Part shown: positions 25,081-34,937 of the stretch, in pieces
Position numbering within the stretch: position 1 is the stretch's first letter
How the letters are laid out: the number at the start of each line of letters is the position of its first letter
Source: Bacteroidota bacterium
Lineage (GTDB): Bacteria; Bacteroidota; Bacteroidia; 2-12-FULL-35-15
Length of the DNA stretch: 64,000 bases
Reading direction: 5' to 3'
NCBI GenBank assembly: GCA_016722565.1
Contig: JADKIU010000007.1
Location: 496,001 to 560,000 of the forward strand
Made by a program: the position numbers and the translations under genes
The notes under the pieces: generated by a model
Seen by the model: only the letters and a program-made list of their open reading frames with translations
Told to the model about the DNA's origin: nothing
Databases searched by the model: none

Positions 25081-28000
25081 CTACTTCCCAACCTTCACTC
25101 GAATTCCTTCCGAGTTGCTCGAAAATTCCGGAGCATACATACATTGAATGGATGTGATTCCGTTTGAGAAATTACCATTGTGTGTGACTACCAATGGATA
25201 TTCAAACACATAGGTTCCTTTCGGTAATCTGTCAAAGAAGAAATTGGTGGCTGCATCTCTCGTACTTTCATAATACCCCAATCCATCTTGCCATTTATAG
25301 GTAGAGATTACGTTGGTTGGTTCAAAACCGGAAGCACGCATATCTTTCATTTGAACATATTCCATATCTCGGTCCACACGCAACTCAATTCTTACTTTAA
25401 TCTTATCTCCTACTTTCAACAATGTTTTTTCAGAAATCGGTTCGATGACCGGACCCGCATCTGTGTTTTTTTGTAAGAACAATTGTTTTTTCAAAACCAA
25501 TGGTGTTTTGGATGGCGTGATTTTATCCAGTTGTTCAAAATATTGCCAGTACACTGCTCCCCAGCTTACACCTGCATCTTTTTTCACAACTGTTACTTCG
25601 CCCATGTTTGGTTTGATGTCGCCACCACTCCACGATGTTTTGAAATATCCGGTACCGGCTTCTTGTTTTACACCATCCATTTTTTTCGGGTCAATTTGCA
25701 TATCCCCCATTGTGATTTCCACATTGCTTTCCGTTGCCAACCAATCTGTGCCTCTTAACAACAATGCATAAACTGCTTCGGTGGTTGCTTTGGTGGTTTT
25801 CCAATCTTGTGTTTGTTTTGATTTCAGCAACCATACTTTCATATCATCCACTGCTTTTTTATCGTTGTTGATTTCATCAAATGCTTCAATCAATAACGCT
25901 TGTGCTTCGATTGGTGCTTGGTACCAATAATAACCTCCGTAATTTTCTTTCCAATACATACCCATCTCTTCGCTGTTCAACGAATTTTCTTTGATGGATT
26001 TCAAAATCTCTTTCGGAGTTACTTTATCATCGTAACGGTTCAAGGCCAAAGCAATCATTCCTTGCATGTATCTTCCATTGTCCAACCAATATTTTTTAGC
26101 CTGACCTTTATAATAATCGAATGCCTTTTGGTTACGATTATCGATGGATACATCTTTGAAATAACTTCTAGCATATAAGTATTGTATCTGAGAATAGCTC
26201 AAATGGTTTTTATCGATATTGGCTTTATCGTATTTTAAAATCCATTCATAATCTTCACGGATGCGGTTATCCAAATAGCGGGCTCCATCTTTCACCATCT
26301 TCCAAACTTTCGCATCCTCACGAACATTTTTCACACCCAATTTATCCAAATGTCCCATGCCGGTAACAATGTGTTGGGTGATGTAACGATCATCGCGCAT
26401 TCCTTCGAACCAAGGGAATCCACCGTTTGGCGTTTGCATCTTTTCTAATTTTTTCAATGCACGCGCCAACTCGTTGCCCATTTTGTTGAGGTCGAACAAG
26501 AGCGCCACACGTTTTTTACGTTCGCTTTCATCTTTTGCATCCAACACCCAAGGTGTTTCTTCCAACATCAACGATTTTAATTCTTGATTTTTTTCAAGAT
26601 TAGATAAAAGTGCTTTTGAGTCCGGGGTATTTTTCCATGAATCAAATACTGCTTTTATTTTCGGTGATGAATTCGCAATATGCGATGCGATGCTGTTTGC
26701 ATAAAAGCGAGAGAAGGTTTGTTCTGCACATTCGTATGGATATTCCATTAAGTATGGAAGTGCTTGCACAGCATACCAAGCTGGATTAGCCGTGAACTCC
26801 AACGTTACTTTATGATTGCGCAACGTAGTTGAACCATTGCTTTGGTTAATCAACTTTTCGAAGCGATACGTTTTTGTTTGGTTACCACGAATTGGCAACG
26901 GCATCGATTCGGTCACCAACATTCTGTTTGTTAAAACAGGCAATGCCATTTCTTCCCCATCCGTAAAGTTTCCTGCTTTTGCAACTACTTTATAAGTAAT
27001 CGCACCCACACCTTCCGGAATGGAAATATTCCAAGTAACTACGGTACTTTTCCCTTTTGTTACTGTAAAATCTCTTTCACCGATGGTTGCAAATTGACCG
27101 TGCACAGCTTCAACCATTTTGGTAGAAATTTCTTTCATGGTTGTTGCATCGTATAAAAAGATATCTGCTTTTCCAGTTAAGTCGCCATCCGATAAATTTT
27201 GAATTTTGGCGCTGAATTCCATCTTATCATTTTCACGGAAAAAGCGAGGCGCGTTAGGAACCACCATTAATTCTTTTTGTGTGACCAATTCATTTTGAAT
27301 GGTACCGAATTTTAAATCTTTGGTATGCGCAAAGCCCATCATTTTCCATTTGGTGAGTGCTTCGGGAATGGTGAATTTCACAATTACATTTCCATCTTTG
27401 TCGGTTTCCAAACTTGGATAGAAAAATGCGGTTTCAGCAAAATTGCTGCGCGCTGCAACCTTCGACATGTCTTCTCCGCCTTTGCCATCTCTGCGATTCA
27501 TCGCCTCAGCAGTGCTTCCGGTAGAAGTGGTTGTTACATCACCAACCTGAGCAGCAAACCCACCTACGACAGACGGAGCCATTTTTCCACCACTTTCTTT
27601 TTTCGCGTCTTTATTTTTTCCGGACTCTTCCCGCTCCAACGATTTTTCTTCATTAGCGACTGCTACTTCACTCACTCCATTCGCTTCAACAACCACCGAT
27701 TTAGTTGCATAACGTGCTCGGCTGCCTCTGTAATTTCCATCATCACTATCATAGTCGCTATAATAACCGTAATAGCCATTGCTGTATCCAAACCAATTGA
27801 GTTGATCGTAATATTTATACGCGCCATACGGATAGTTATTCCAATCAACACTGTATAATTGTGCATTCACCACTCCGAATCCATTGTTCAAATCCCAATA
27901 CAAATTCGAATAGTAATTGTTGTAAATGTTGAAATACCAATTGTTCGGTTTAAAGGCATCCAAGGAAGCATCATATAGTGTTGCCATCATTTCGGCAGCT

Positions 28001-31000
28001 ACCTTATCACCTTTTTTATCTTTGATTTTTATTTTCCACTCTTCATTTTGTCCCGGCAACAATTTATTTCTAAACGTTTCAAATTCGATGTCGAGTTCTT
28101 TATTGGTATATGGAACGGTAACAACACCATTTTGAGAATAGGTACGGTTGTTTTTAATAAACACATAATGGAAAGCAAAATTTCCACGGTGTTTTTCTTC
28201 CACCGGAATTTCAATTAATTTTTGTTCTTTATTGAGTGTGATGATTTCCTTTTTAACTATTTCACCTTTGTGTTCAATTTCATACAGCACTTTTACACCT
28301 TCTTCTTTTGAACCGATAATAAATTTTGCTTTTTCGCCCGGCTCCAGTGCATTGTTGCTAATCATGTTGAACCAATTAATTTCATTGCTTGGAACGGTTG
28401 ATCCAGAAGTGGAATGAACGGTAAAATATTTTACATCTTTCACATCTTCACCGTAGGCATCTTTGCTATGCGCTTCCATCACATAAACACCTTGTTTCCA
28501 AGAAGAGAGGTTGGTGAGTTTTACCGAGTCGTTGGTCGTAACGGTTACCTTCACCGTTGAATTGGTGCTACGGTTCGAAATTTTCACTCCGTCTACAAAC
28601 GTATCAACGGAGGTGTTGTTAAAGTTTTTCTCATATACTTTTTCTCCACGTTTCCATTTATACATATTGTTTTCATCTTTGTAAAAATCATTCGGAAAAT
28701 CTTTTTCAAATTCTTCTTGGGTTAAAATGTATTTATCGGGTTGCGACCAAGCACGCGAGCGATAGGTTTTTTCGGGCTCAATTAATTTATAGATTTCCAC
28801 TTTCCCTTGTGCCTTTTCAAACTGTCCGCTCATATTGGTAGAATATATGGCGAATGCTTTTTTATTTTCTTTTTCCAATAAATTCGGGATGCTTACATTT
28901 AAGTTCAATGCCGTATACGCAGCACTCACGTAGGTTTGTGAACTATGTGTTTCCCCGTTGATATCGGTTACATCTGCATAAATGGTATATGAATACGTTG
29001 GCTCATACGACTTCGGAATGCTTAAATCGGGGATGGCTTTGAAGTCGACAAAAAATGCACCGGTATCGTTGGAAGTGGTGACACCATTTGTAATTTCCAT
29101 TTGTGCCGATTGTGGATAATAACCTCTCCACCAATACCACCAATATGGGAAGGATGCATTACGCACCACACGGTATTTCACTTCAGCACCATCGATGTTT
29201 GCACCGGAATATGCTTTTGCAATTCCATTCACCGATATTTTTTCATTCAAGCGATAGCTGCCTTTGATCGGGTTGAATTTTACTTCGAACTTCGGGCGTT
29301 TGTATTCTTCTACCGAAAAATAAACGGTGCCATATCCGTTCGCCAAACTCATTTGTCCGTTTAACACTCCATTCGGAGTGGTGAAGGTTCCGCTAAATGT
29401 TCCGTATTCGTTGGTCGTTAAATTTACATCCGCTACTTTCTGATAGTTCACATCATAAAACGTAACGGTTGTAGCGGTGTTCGGCATCAACTCGTTGGTT
29501 TCTCCATCGGTATTGATCATAATTCCTTTGAAGTAAACCGTTTGTCCCGGACGATAAATTCCTCGATCTAAAAAGAAAAAGGTTTTCGGATATTTTTGTT
29601 TCTCTCTATCGTAGCTTCGGTATTGATAAATGCCATTGTCGGTTTGCAAACGATCGGTTTCATTTACACCGGTTAATGGTGTTGGAGATTTATACGTAAA
29701 GTCGATGGTGAAATTTCTGTATTCGGTGGTTGCCGGAACATTAAAATAACCTAAGTCGTCAGACGTATATTTTTCAGACTTCACATATTCATATTTGCGG
29801 GTGGTATAATTGTATTTTTCATAATACAATTGTGCGGACACTCCTTTTAATGGAACACCGGTTTGGCGATTCATCATGTAAAAGTCATAACTGCCATTCG
29901 TCATTCTGCGGTTGATGTAACTGATGTTCGACATCCACGTTGCAGCATATGCAACCCCATTGTTTTTATAAGAAAAGGTTTTATCGGAACCGATTAAAAT
30001 CACGTAGTGACCGAATGGCAATTCCGGAATTTTAATTTCTGTGGAATGCGATTGGTAATCGCCATCATCGGGTAATTGAACAGAAAATTCTTTTACAGAA
30101 GTCAGTTTTAAATATTGTTTGATGAGTTGTTCACCATAATAGCGTTCGATGGATTTATTGTATTTATCAATATCCATTTGTGCGATACGCACATATACTG
30201 TTTTTAAATTTTTATAGGTGATGAGCGCGCGGGAAGGAGCATTAGGAAGGTTTACTTTTTCGCTCATAAAGTCGACCGTATGTTCCACAATTCGTCCTTT
30301 TAAGGCTTGGCAATTTTGTGCACCATCGCTGGACGGGAATTTTTTAATGATTGCCTCACACAATTCCAAGGCTTGTTTTTTCATCCATTTATTTTCGTCC
30401 GATTGCAACGGGCTGTATTTATTTCCTTTTTCGAAATACACATTCGCAATTTCATAACTCACATCTGCGGAAGCAGGATCGGAGGTGAATTTATTTTCTA
30501 AACTTTGTAAGGCTTTAAAATACAGACTATCTTTTATTTCGGAAGTGGAATTTGTTTTTACAAATTTCAATCGTTTGATATCGATGTCGATGATGGCTCT
30601 TGGATCAGCATCCGTTGAATGAAAAGCAAGTAAGTCTTGCAAAATTTTAATCGCATAAAATTTAGAAGAAAGTGTGTCCTTGGTGGTGATGCCAACTTTT
30701 GCAAATTCATTAAAGTTCCAGAAATAACTTTCGGAGTTGATTTCAAATTTATAAGCCGGTCGGGTGATGTCTGGTTCTTCGTTCATATAAAAGTCAACCG
30801 CACGGTGTGCTAAGAAATCATAGAGTGTGGGACGAAATTTACGGGAGTTGGATTGTTTTACTAAAATTTCATCGTAGATATTTAATGGAGTACGTTTTAA
30901 ACTATCGGTCGCTTCTAAGGAGGCTTGATAATTTTCAACCACTTTTGTAAAAATGGTTTTTAAGTCCCAGGTGGTGATGTCGTCATTATCAAAGTTGACG

Positions 31001-31443
31001 GTGGTGGTTCGGTTATAAAAGCGGTAGCGATTTTGTTGGTAGTATTGCCAATAGCTTTCGGCAATCATGGATTGCAATACCGGCTTTACGGGATACTTGG
31101 CTTCTTTGGCTTCTTCGTTTAATTTGTTGAGTGCTTTAATTAAGGAGTATTCCTCCATGTATTGTTCAAATTTCATTCGATGAATGATGGCTTTGACATA
31201 TTGAGGAGCATTGTTTTCGGTTTTTGCTTTATCGTAAATGCCGTTCACTACTTCCAAGGCAGATTTGTTTAAGCCTTTGTTGGCGAGGGAATCTACTTTT
31301 TTCCATTCTTTGGCGTAGGTGCTTCCTTTGGGAAAAATCAACACCGATTTTTTGTTGTTTGTTTGGTAAGCCGTTACGGTTAAAGCTCCGGCAACACTTG
31401 CGATGGCAGCGATAGCGATTAGAATAATCTTCCTCAAGTTCAT
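25081..31443 (-). CDS. Giant bacterial alpha-2-macroglobulin (2120 residues)
   Basis: A secreted or membrane-anchored protease-trapping protein. It begins with a hydrophobic signal/anchor (IILIAIAAIASVAGALTV). A helical/TPR-like N-terminal third is followed by macroglobulin beta domains including FFFLDRGIYRPGQTVYFKG (MG2 type). A low-complexity bait-like segment lies near residues 1230-1330 (ESGKNKDAKKESGGK). Then come the conserved RSNFAETAFFYPSLETD strand and PEALTKWKMMGFAHTK. Thioester motif CAEQ is at residues 1572-1575 (YECAEQTFSRF), with a helical thioester-domain scaffold following. No penicillin-binding PbpC neighbour is present, unlike the E. coli arrangement. The length is at the large end for the family. 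Confidence 0.92.
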   Translation of the reverse strand: MNLRKIILIAIAAIASVAGALTVTAYQTNNKKSVLIFPKGSTYAKEWKKVDSLANKGLNKSALEVVNGIYDKAKTENNAPQYVKAIIHRMKFEQYMEEYSLIKALNKLNEEAKEAKYPVKPVLQSMIAESYWQYYQQNRYRFYNRTTTVNFDNDDITTWDLKTIFTKVVENYQASLEATDSLKRTPLNIYDEILVKQSNSRKFRPTLYDFLAHRAVDFYMNEEPDITRPAYKFEINSESYFWNFNEFAKVGITTKDTLSSKFYAIKILQDLLAFHSTDADPRAIIDIDIKRLKFVKTNSTSEIKDSLYFKALQSLENKFTSDPASADVSYEIANVYFEKGNKYSPLQSDENKWMKKQALELCEAIIKKFPSSDGAQNCQALKGRIVEHTVDFMSEKVNLPNAPSRALITYKNLKTVYVRIAQMDIDKYNKSIERYYGEQLIKQYLKLTSVKEFSVQLPDDGDYQSHSTEIKIPELPFGHYVILIGSDKTFSYKNNGVAYAATWMSNISYINRRMTNGSYDFYMMNRQTGVPLKGVSAQLYYEKYNYTTRKYEYVKSEKYTSDDLGYFNVPATTEYRNFTIDFTYKSPTPLTGVNETDRLQTDNGIYQYRSYDREKQKYPKTFFFLDRGIYRPGQTVYFKGIMINTDGETNELMPNTATTVTFYDVNYQKVADVNLTTNEYGTFSGTFTTPNGVLNGQMSLANGYGTVYFSVEEYKRPKFEVKFNPIKGSYRLNEKISVNGIAKAYSGANIDGAEVKYRVVRNASFPYWWYWWRGYYPQSAQMEITNGVTTSNDTGAFFVDFKAIPDLSIPKSYEPTYSYTIYADVTDINGETHSSQTYVSAAYTALNLNVSIPNLLEKENKKAFAIYSTNMSGQFEKAQGKVEIYKLIEPEKTYRSRAWSQPDKYILTQEEFEKDFPNDFYKDENNMYKWKRGEKVYEKNFNNTSVDTFVDGVKISNRSTNSTVKVTVTTNDSVKLTNLSSWKQGVYVMEAHSKDAYGEDVKDVKYFTVHSTSGSTVPSNEINWFNMISNNALEPGEKAKFIIGSKEEGVKVLYEIEHKGEIVKKEIITLNKEQKLIEIPVEEKHRGNFAFHYVFIKNNRTYSQNGVVTVPYTNKELDIEFETFRNKLLPGQNEEWKIKIKDKKGDKVAAEMMATLYDASLDAFKPNNWYFNIYNNYYSNLYWDLNNGFGVVNAQLYSVDWNNYPYGAYKYYDQLNWFGYSNGYYGYYSDYDSDDGNYRGSRARYATKSVVVEANGVSEVAVANEEKSLEREESGKNKDAKKESGGKMAPSVVGGFAAQVGDVTTTSTGSTAEAMNRRDGKGGEDMSKVAARSNFAETAFFYPSLETDKDGNVIVKFTIPEALTKWKMMGFAHTKDLKFGTIQNELVTQKELMVVPNAPRFFRENDKMEFSAKIQNLSDGDLTGKADIFLYDATTMKEISTKMVEAVHGQFATIGERDFTVTKGKSTVVTWNISIPEGVGAITYKVVAKAGNFTDGEEMALPVLTNRMLVTESMPLPIRGNQTKTYRFEKLINQSNGSTTLRNHKVTLEFTANPAWYAVQALPYLMEYPYECAEQTFSRFYANSIASHIANSSPKIKAVFDSWKNTPDSKALLSNLEKNQELKSLMLEETPWVLDAKDESERKKRVALLFDLNKMGNELARALKKLEKMQTPNGGFPWFEGMRDDRYITQHIVTGMGHLDKLGVKNVREDAKVWKMVKDGARYLDNRIREDYEWILKYDKANIDKNHLSYSQIQYLYARSYFKDVSIDNRNQKAFDYYKGQAKKYWLDNGRYMQGMIALALNRYDDKVTPKEILKSIKENSLNSEEMGMYWKENYGGYYWYQAPIEAQALLIEAFDEINNDKKAVDDMKVWLLKSKQTQDWKTTKATTEAVYALLLRGTDWLATESNVEITMGDMQIDPKKMDGVKQEAGTGYFKTSWSGGDIKPNMGEVTVVKKDAGVSWGAVYWQYFEQLDKITPSKTPLVLKKQLFLQKNTDAGPVIEPISEKTLLKVGDKIKVRIELRVDRDMEYVQMKDMRASGFEPTNVISTYKWQDGLGYYESTRDAATNFFFDRLPKGTYVFEYPLVVTHNGNFSNGITSIQCMYAPEFSSNSEGIRVKVGK

Positions 31444-31914
31444 ATCTGTAGTTTTTAAAATTTTAATGGTTTTATAACCTCACTCTTTATCCCTTTCCTA
31501 GGATTAGGAGAGGAAATTTAATGGTTCCACCATTAGATGCAAGTTAAAGCAAAATTCCATAAGGGAAAATGATTTTTGTGAGACTTTTGTGTTAAAACGT
31601 GAATTACGATGTCATCTCGACCGCTCCCGATCCCGATAGCTATCGGGAGGAGAGATCTTTAGTTTCCTCCGCTGCGGTCGGAAGGACAGAAACCTATAAT
31701 TGTCATTCGGAAGGACAGAAACTGTAAAGTGTCATTCGCAAGGACAGACTCACGAAATGTCATTCGGAAGGACAGACACCGCTAGGTGTCATTCGGAAGG
31801 ACAGACACCGCTAGGTGTCATCTCGACCAGCGTGGAGAGATCTTTAGTTTCCTCCGCTACGGCCGGAAGGACAACTGCTGCGAGAATAATTGCAGTTTTT
31901 ATAGAAACAGGTTC
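31444..31914. repeat. Repeat-filled intergenic region with a 29-nt tandem array
   Basis: 471 nt without a gene. It contains palindrome CCCGATAGCTATCGGG (31632-31647) and a ~39-nt sequence beginning GAGATCTTTAGTTTCCTCC, present at 31652 and again at 31837. Between these copies a tandem array of GTCATTCGGAAGGACAG-like units starts at 31702, 31731, 31759, 31788 and (diverged) 31817, so the period is 28-29 nt. An open frame across the array is a by-product of the repeats. Confidence 0.8.
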
Positions 31915-32973
31915 CTACTTTTTAAACCTGGCAATATCCACTTCTTTGTCCAAGGGGAAGCCGGTTTCTAAAAAGTTCGAAAATTGGTTGGCAAAAAACG
32001 GGGCCAGCATTACTCCCTTGGTTCCCAGTCCGTTAAAGATCCCCAACTGCGGATGTTCAGGATGTAAACCAATCAAGGGTCTGCGGTCGCTCACCGTTGG
32101 ACGAACTCCCGCCTGGTGATTCACCACCTCAAACGGTACTTTCAGTACTTTTTTCAATTTCTCTACCAAGTCGGACTTGCCTTTTTCCGTGGTGAGTTCC
32201 GATAAGTCGTTCCACTCGTAGGTAGCACCTACTTTATATAAGTCGTTCCCGATGGGTAAAATAAAAACAGCTTTGTTGAGCACAATCTTAAATGGAATAG
32301 CATGATCGTGTGTTAATTTAATGGTCAACGTTTCGCCTTTGGTGAGTTTGAATGGCAACCAACTAAAAAAGGGATTGTTCACTGCTTTATAGCCTTCACA
32401 AAAAATAAGTTTGTCGGCCGTGATTCCTTTATATGTTACCGAATTTTCCTGCAAAACAAGCTGAGTCGCATCAAATGCTTCTTCCATAAAAGCATCTTTT
32501 TTTAAGAGATGGGCTTTGCAGGCATTTAAAAATTGTACGGTATCTAAATTCCCTGCATGCATCACTTCGGAAATGCCCAACGGATTGTAAACAATGCCAT
32601 TCAGGTCTTCGGTATAAATCGCTTCGTTCAGGTATTTCCCGATGGGTTCCGTTGTTTTTTTCAGCCACAATGCTTTTTCCTGCTCTTCAGCAAACGGTTT
32701 TAAGATGCGTTTTGAAAAATAAAATTCAGCGCCCAACTGCTTTTCCATCTCTGGATAAAATTCATCCATATAAGGAAGTAAGTCATCGGCCAACCAACTT
32801 TTTACCAATCGCTTAAATACAACGGGATTGTATAATCCTGCTGCAACACGGCTGGCGGTAGTGGCTGGAGCATCGTCTATCACGACTACCGAATGCCCTT
32901 TTTTTAGCAAGGTCATTGCTAAAACGCTGCCGGCTAAGCCTTGACCGATAAGTATGTAGTTTAGTTTTTTCAT
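31915..32973 (-). CDS. FAD-dependent oxidoreductase, DAO family
   Basis: A 352-residue flavoprotein. N-terminal dinucleotide-binding motif YILIGQGLAGSVLAMTLLKK, then VVVIDD, is the classical GxGxxG beta-alpha-beta. ASRVAAGLYNPVVFKRLVKSW follows, a segment typical of the MnmC C-domain/glycine-oxidase-like DAO subgroup. Near the end, AGVRPTVSDRRPLIGLHP and NGLGTKGVMLAPF form the second FAD-contact region. It oxidises an amine or amino acid; the substrate is not evident. It is a monocistronic minus-strand gene between two repeat-rich spacers. Confidence 0.88.
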   Translation of the reverse strand: MKKLNYILIGQGLAGSVLAMTLLKKGHSVVVIDDAPATTASRVAAGLYNPVVFKRLVKSWLADDLLPYMDEFYPEMEKQLGAEFYFSKRILKPFAEEQEKALWLKKTTEPIGKYLNEAIYTEDLNGIVYNPLGISEVMHAGNLDTVQFLNACKAHLLKKDAFMEEAFDATQLVLQENSVTYKGITADKLIFCEGYKAVNNPFFSWLPFKLTKGETLTIKLTHDHAIPFKIVLNKAVFILPIGNDLYKVGATYEWNDLSELTTEKGKSDLVEKLKKVLKVPFEVVNHQAGVRPTVSDRRPLIGLHPEHPQLGIFNGLGTKGVMLAPFFANQFSNFLETGFPLDKEVDIARFKK

Positions 32974-32981
32974 GTTGACCT

Positions 32982-33255
32982 CACCCCTTGCCCCTCTCCG
33001 AAGGAGAGGGGAACTGATTGGAGTGACGATTATAGTTTGTATTCTGTTTTATAATTGCATTGACCTAATCCCAACTACCACACCCCTTTCCCCTCTCCGA
33101 AGGAGAGGGGAACTGATTAGAGTGACGATTATAGTTTGTGTTCTGTTTTATAATTGCAATTGGAGCCACAACAAAATTAGTATTTAATCTTTGATTAAAT
33201 CTTTTTATCTTGCATCCTTAACGACCTCACCTAACCCCTCTCCGAAGGAGAGGGG
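32982..33255. repeat. Three CCCCTCTCC/GGAGAGGGG palindromes, two in a ~79-nt direct duplication
   Basis: The 21-nt palindrome (CCCCTCTCC-GAA-GGAGAGGGG) occurs at 32991-33011, 33090-33110 and 33235-33255. The first two lie in near-identical direct repeats, 32982-33060 and 33081-33160, which differ at only a few positions. A 71-codon open frame here arises from the repeats and is not annotated. Confidence 0.85.
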
Positions 33256-33278
33256 AATAGATTTGAGTTGCGAGAATA

Positions 33279-33725
33279 ATGAGTATACACAAAATGGATA
33301 AAGTTAAATTAACAATCGGGAGAAGAGAATACATTGATTTTCCGGAACTGGGACTTTTTGGGATTACCGCAAAAGTAGATACCGGTGCGTATACCACTGC
33401 GTTGCATTGCCATGATATTCGTGAAGAAAATGGGGTTTTGTATTTTAAAGTATTGGATCCTTCGCACCCCGACTATAACGAAAAGGAACAAAAATTTACT
33501 TCCTATTCTCAAAAAGAAATTAAAAATTCGTTCGGGGAAATTGAGAAACGGTACATCATAAAAACAATCATCCGAATGGGTAAGAAACGCATAAAATCTG
33601 TAATTTCGTTAACCGACAGAGGGAACATGCGCTACCCCGTTTTGATTGGTAGAAAATTGTTGAAGAATAAATTTATTGTGGATGTGGGGTTGGTGTTTAC
33701 GTTGAGTGGGATAGAACGCGGATAA
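33279..33725 (+). CDS. Retropepsin-like 'ATP-dependent zinc protease' family protein (RimB/RloA2-like)
   Basis: A 148-residue protein of the PF05618 family. It begins with the small beta-barrel start KLTIGRREYIDFPELGLFGI, and the aspartyl active-site loop is KVDTGAYTTALH (D-T-G). Later come SLTDRGNMRYPVLIGRKLL and FIVDVG. The fold is a single-domain retropepsin despite the historical zinc protease name. It sits 103 nt before rimK and just ahead of an aspartoacylase-type peptidase gene, a recurrent bacterial cluster in which RimK adds glutamates and the neighbours are thought to process them. Confidence 0.88.
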   Translation: MSIHKMDKVKLTIGRREYIDFPELGLFGITAKVDTGAYTTALHCHDIREENGVLYFKVLDPSHPDYNEKEQKFTSYSQKEIKNSFGEIEKRYIIKTIIRMGKKRIKSVISLTDRGNMRYPVLIGRKLLKNKFIVDVGLVFTLSGIERG

Positions 33726-33828
33726 CGCTGAAAAAAAAGATGAAAGCGGATTTTTTATGTTCTTTAGGGTAGATATGATTTTATTGCCTTCGGCAATTTG
33801 GATTTTTAAAAAGCAAAATAGTTTATAA

Positions 33829-34715
33829 ATGAAAATAGCAATTTTATCGCGCGGACCGAAACTTTACTCTACTCGTAGATTGGTGGAAGCTGCTGAACAA
33901 CGCGGACACGAAGTGGTTGTACTCGACCATTTAAAATGTGTATTGGTGATCGAAAAAGGAAACCCGCATATTTTTTATAATGGCAAAGAAGTCACCGGCA
34001 TCGATGCCATCATTCCGCGTATCGGAACTTCGGTTACCTTTTATGGTGCTGCCGTTGTCCGTCAGTTTGAACAGATGAAAGTTTTTTCTTCCGTAGAATC
34101 TCAAGCACTCGTGCGCTCCCGTGATAAATTACGCAGTTTACAACTTCTTGCGAAAGCAGGAATCGGAATGCCGAAAACAGCTTTCGCCTCTGCTCCGCGT
34201 AACATCGATAATGTATTGGAACAAGTAGGCGGTGCTCCCGTTGTTATTAAACTCTTAGAAGGGACACAAGGTATCGGTGTGATTTTGGCGGAAACTCATA
34301 AGTCTGCTAAATCGGTAATCGAATCTTTTCTAGCATTGAAAGCAAACATCCTCGTTCAAGAATTTATTAAGGAAGCAGGTGGTGCCGACATTCGTGCATT
34401 CATTGTGGATGGAAAAATTGTAGGCGCCATGAAACGTCAAGGTTTACCGGGCGAATTCAGAAGCAACTTACACCGTGGTGGTAGCGCCAACGTCATCGAA
34501 CTTACAAAAGAAGAACGTGAAACGGCTATCAAAGCTGCAAAAAATTAGGACTCGCCATTGCGGGTGTCGACATGCTACAATCTTCCCGCGGACCCTTGGT
34601 GATGGAAGTAAATTCTTCTCCGGGACTGGAAGGCATTGAAGGTGCAACAGGTGTAGATATTGCCGGAAAAATTATTGAGTATGTAGAGCGAAATGAATTT
34701 AATCATGAACCATAG
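33829..34715 (+). pseudogene. rimK: RimK-family alpha-L-glutamate ligase with a C-terminal frameshift
   Basis: An ATP-grasp ligase that adds glutamate to the C-terminus of ribosomal protein S6 or to related acceptors. The start MKIAILSRGPKLYSTRRLVEAA, ATP-grasp segments PVVIKLLEGTQGIGVILAE and ILVQEFIKEAGGADIRAFIV, and GEFRSNLHRGGSA are all present. The frame stops after 239 residues at an A6 run (34539-34544). Restoring one A continues into LGLAIAGVDMLQSSRGPLV and EVNSSPGLEGIEGATG, the metal-binding C-terminus, to 34715. The conserved end lies right after the break, so a sequencing deletion is likely. Full length would be ~295 residues. Confidence 0.85.
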
Positions 34716-34880
34716 TGCGGATAACGAATAAAACGAAAATACGAATCTGTGTTGGATAAAATAGGAACGCAGATTTTTTATGATTTTCATGATTAAAAAA
34801 GATTTTTATTTTTTGTTCTTTAGTTTACCTGATAGACAAAATTATGATTGCACTAAAATCAAATCATAATTTATCATAAT

Positions 34881-34896
34881 CCCGATAGCTATCGGG
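34881..34896. repeat. 16-bp palindrome CCCGATAGCTATCGGG
   Basis: Third exact copy in the window (the others are at 17697 and 31632), in the rimK/aspartoacylase-family spacer. Confidence 0.8.
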
Positions 34897-34937
34897 ACTG
34901 CGTTCCATAACACAAAGCATAGCACTAGAAACATAAA

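Noticed and set aside
27325..27858. 177-codon plus-strand ORF
   Set aside because: Antisense shadow of the alpha-2-macroglobulin coding sequence.
31702..31834. Possible CRISPR array
   Set aside because: Only ~17 nt is conserved per 29-nt unit, intervening bases are near-identical in several units, and no cas genes are present.
31700..32119. 139-codon plus-strand ORF (MSFGRTETVK...)
   Set aside because: It is generated by the 29-nt tandem repeat and then runs antisense into the oxidoreductase gene.
32972..33187. 71-codon ORF with repeated PLRRRGEL
   Set aside because: Pure product of the duplicated CCCCTCTCC hairpins, with no protein-like composition.
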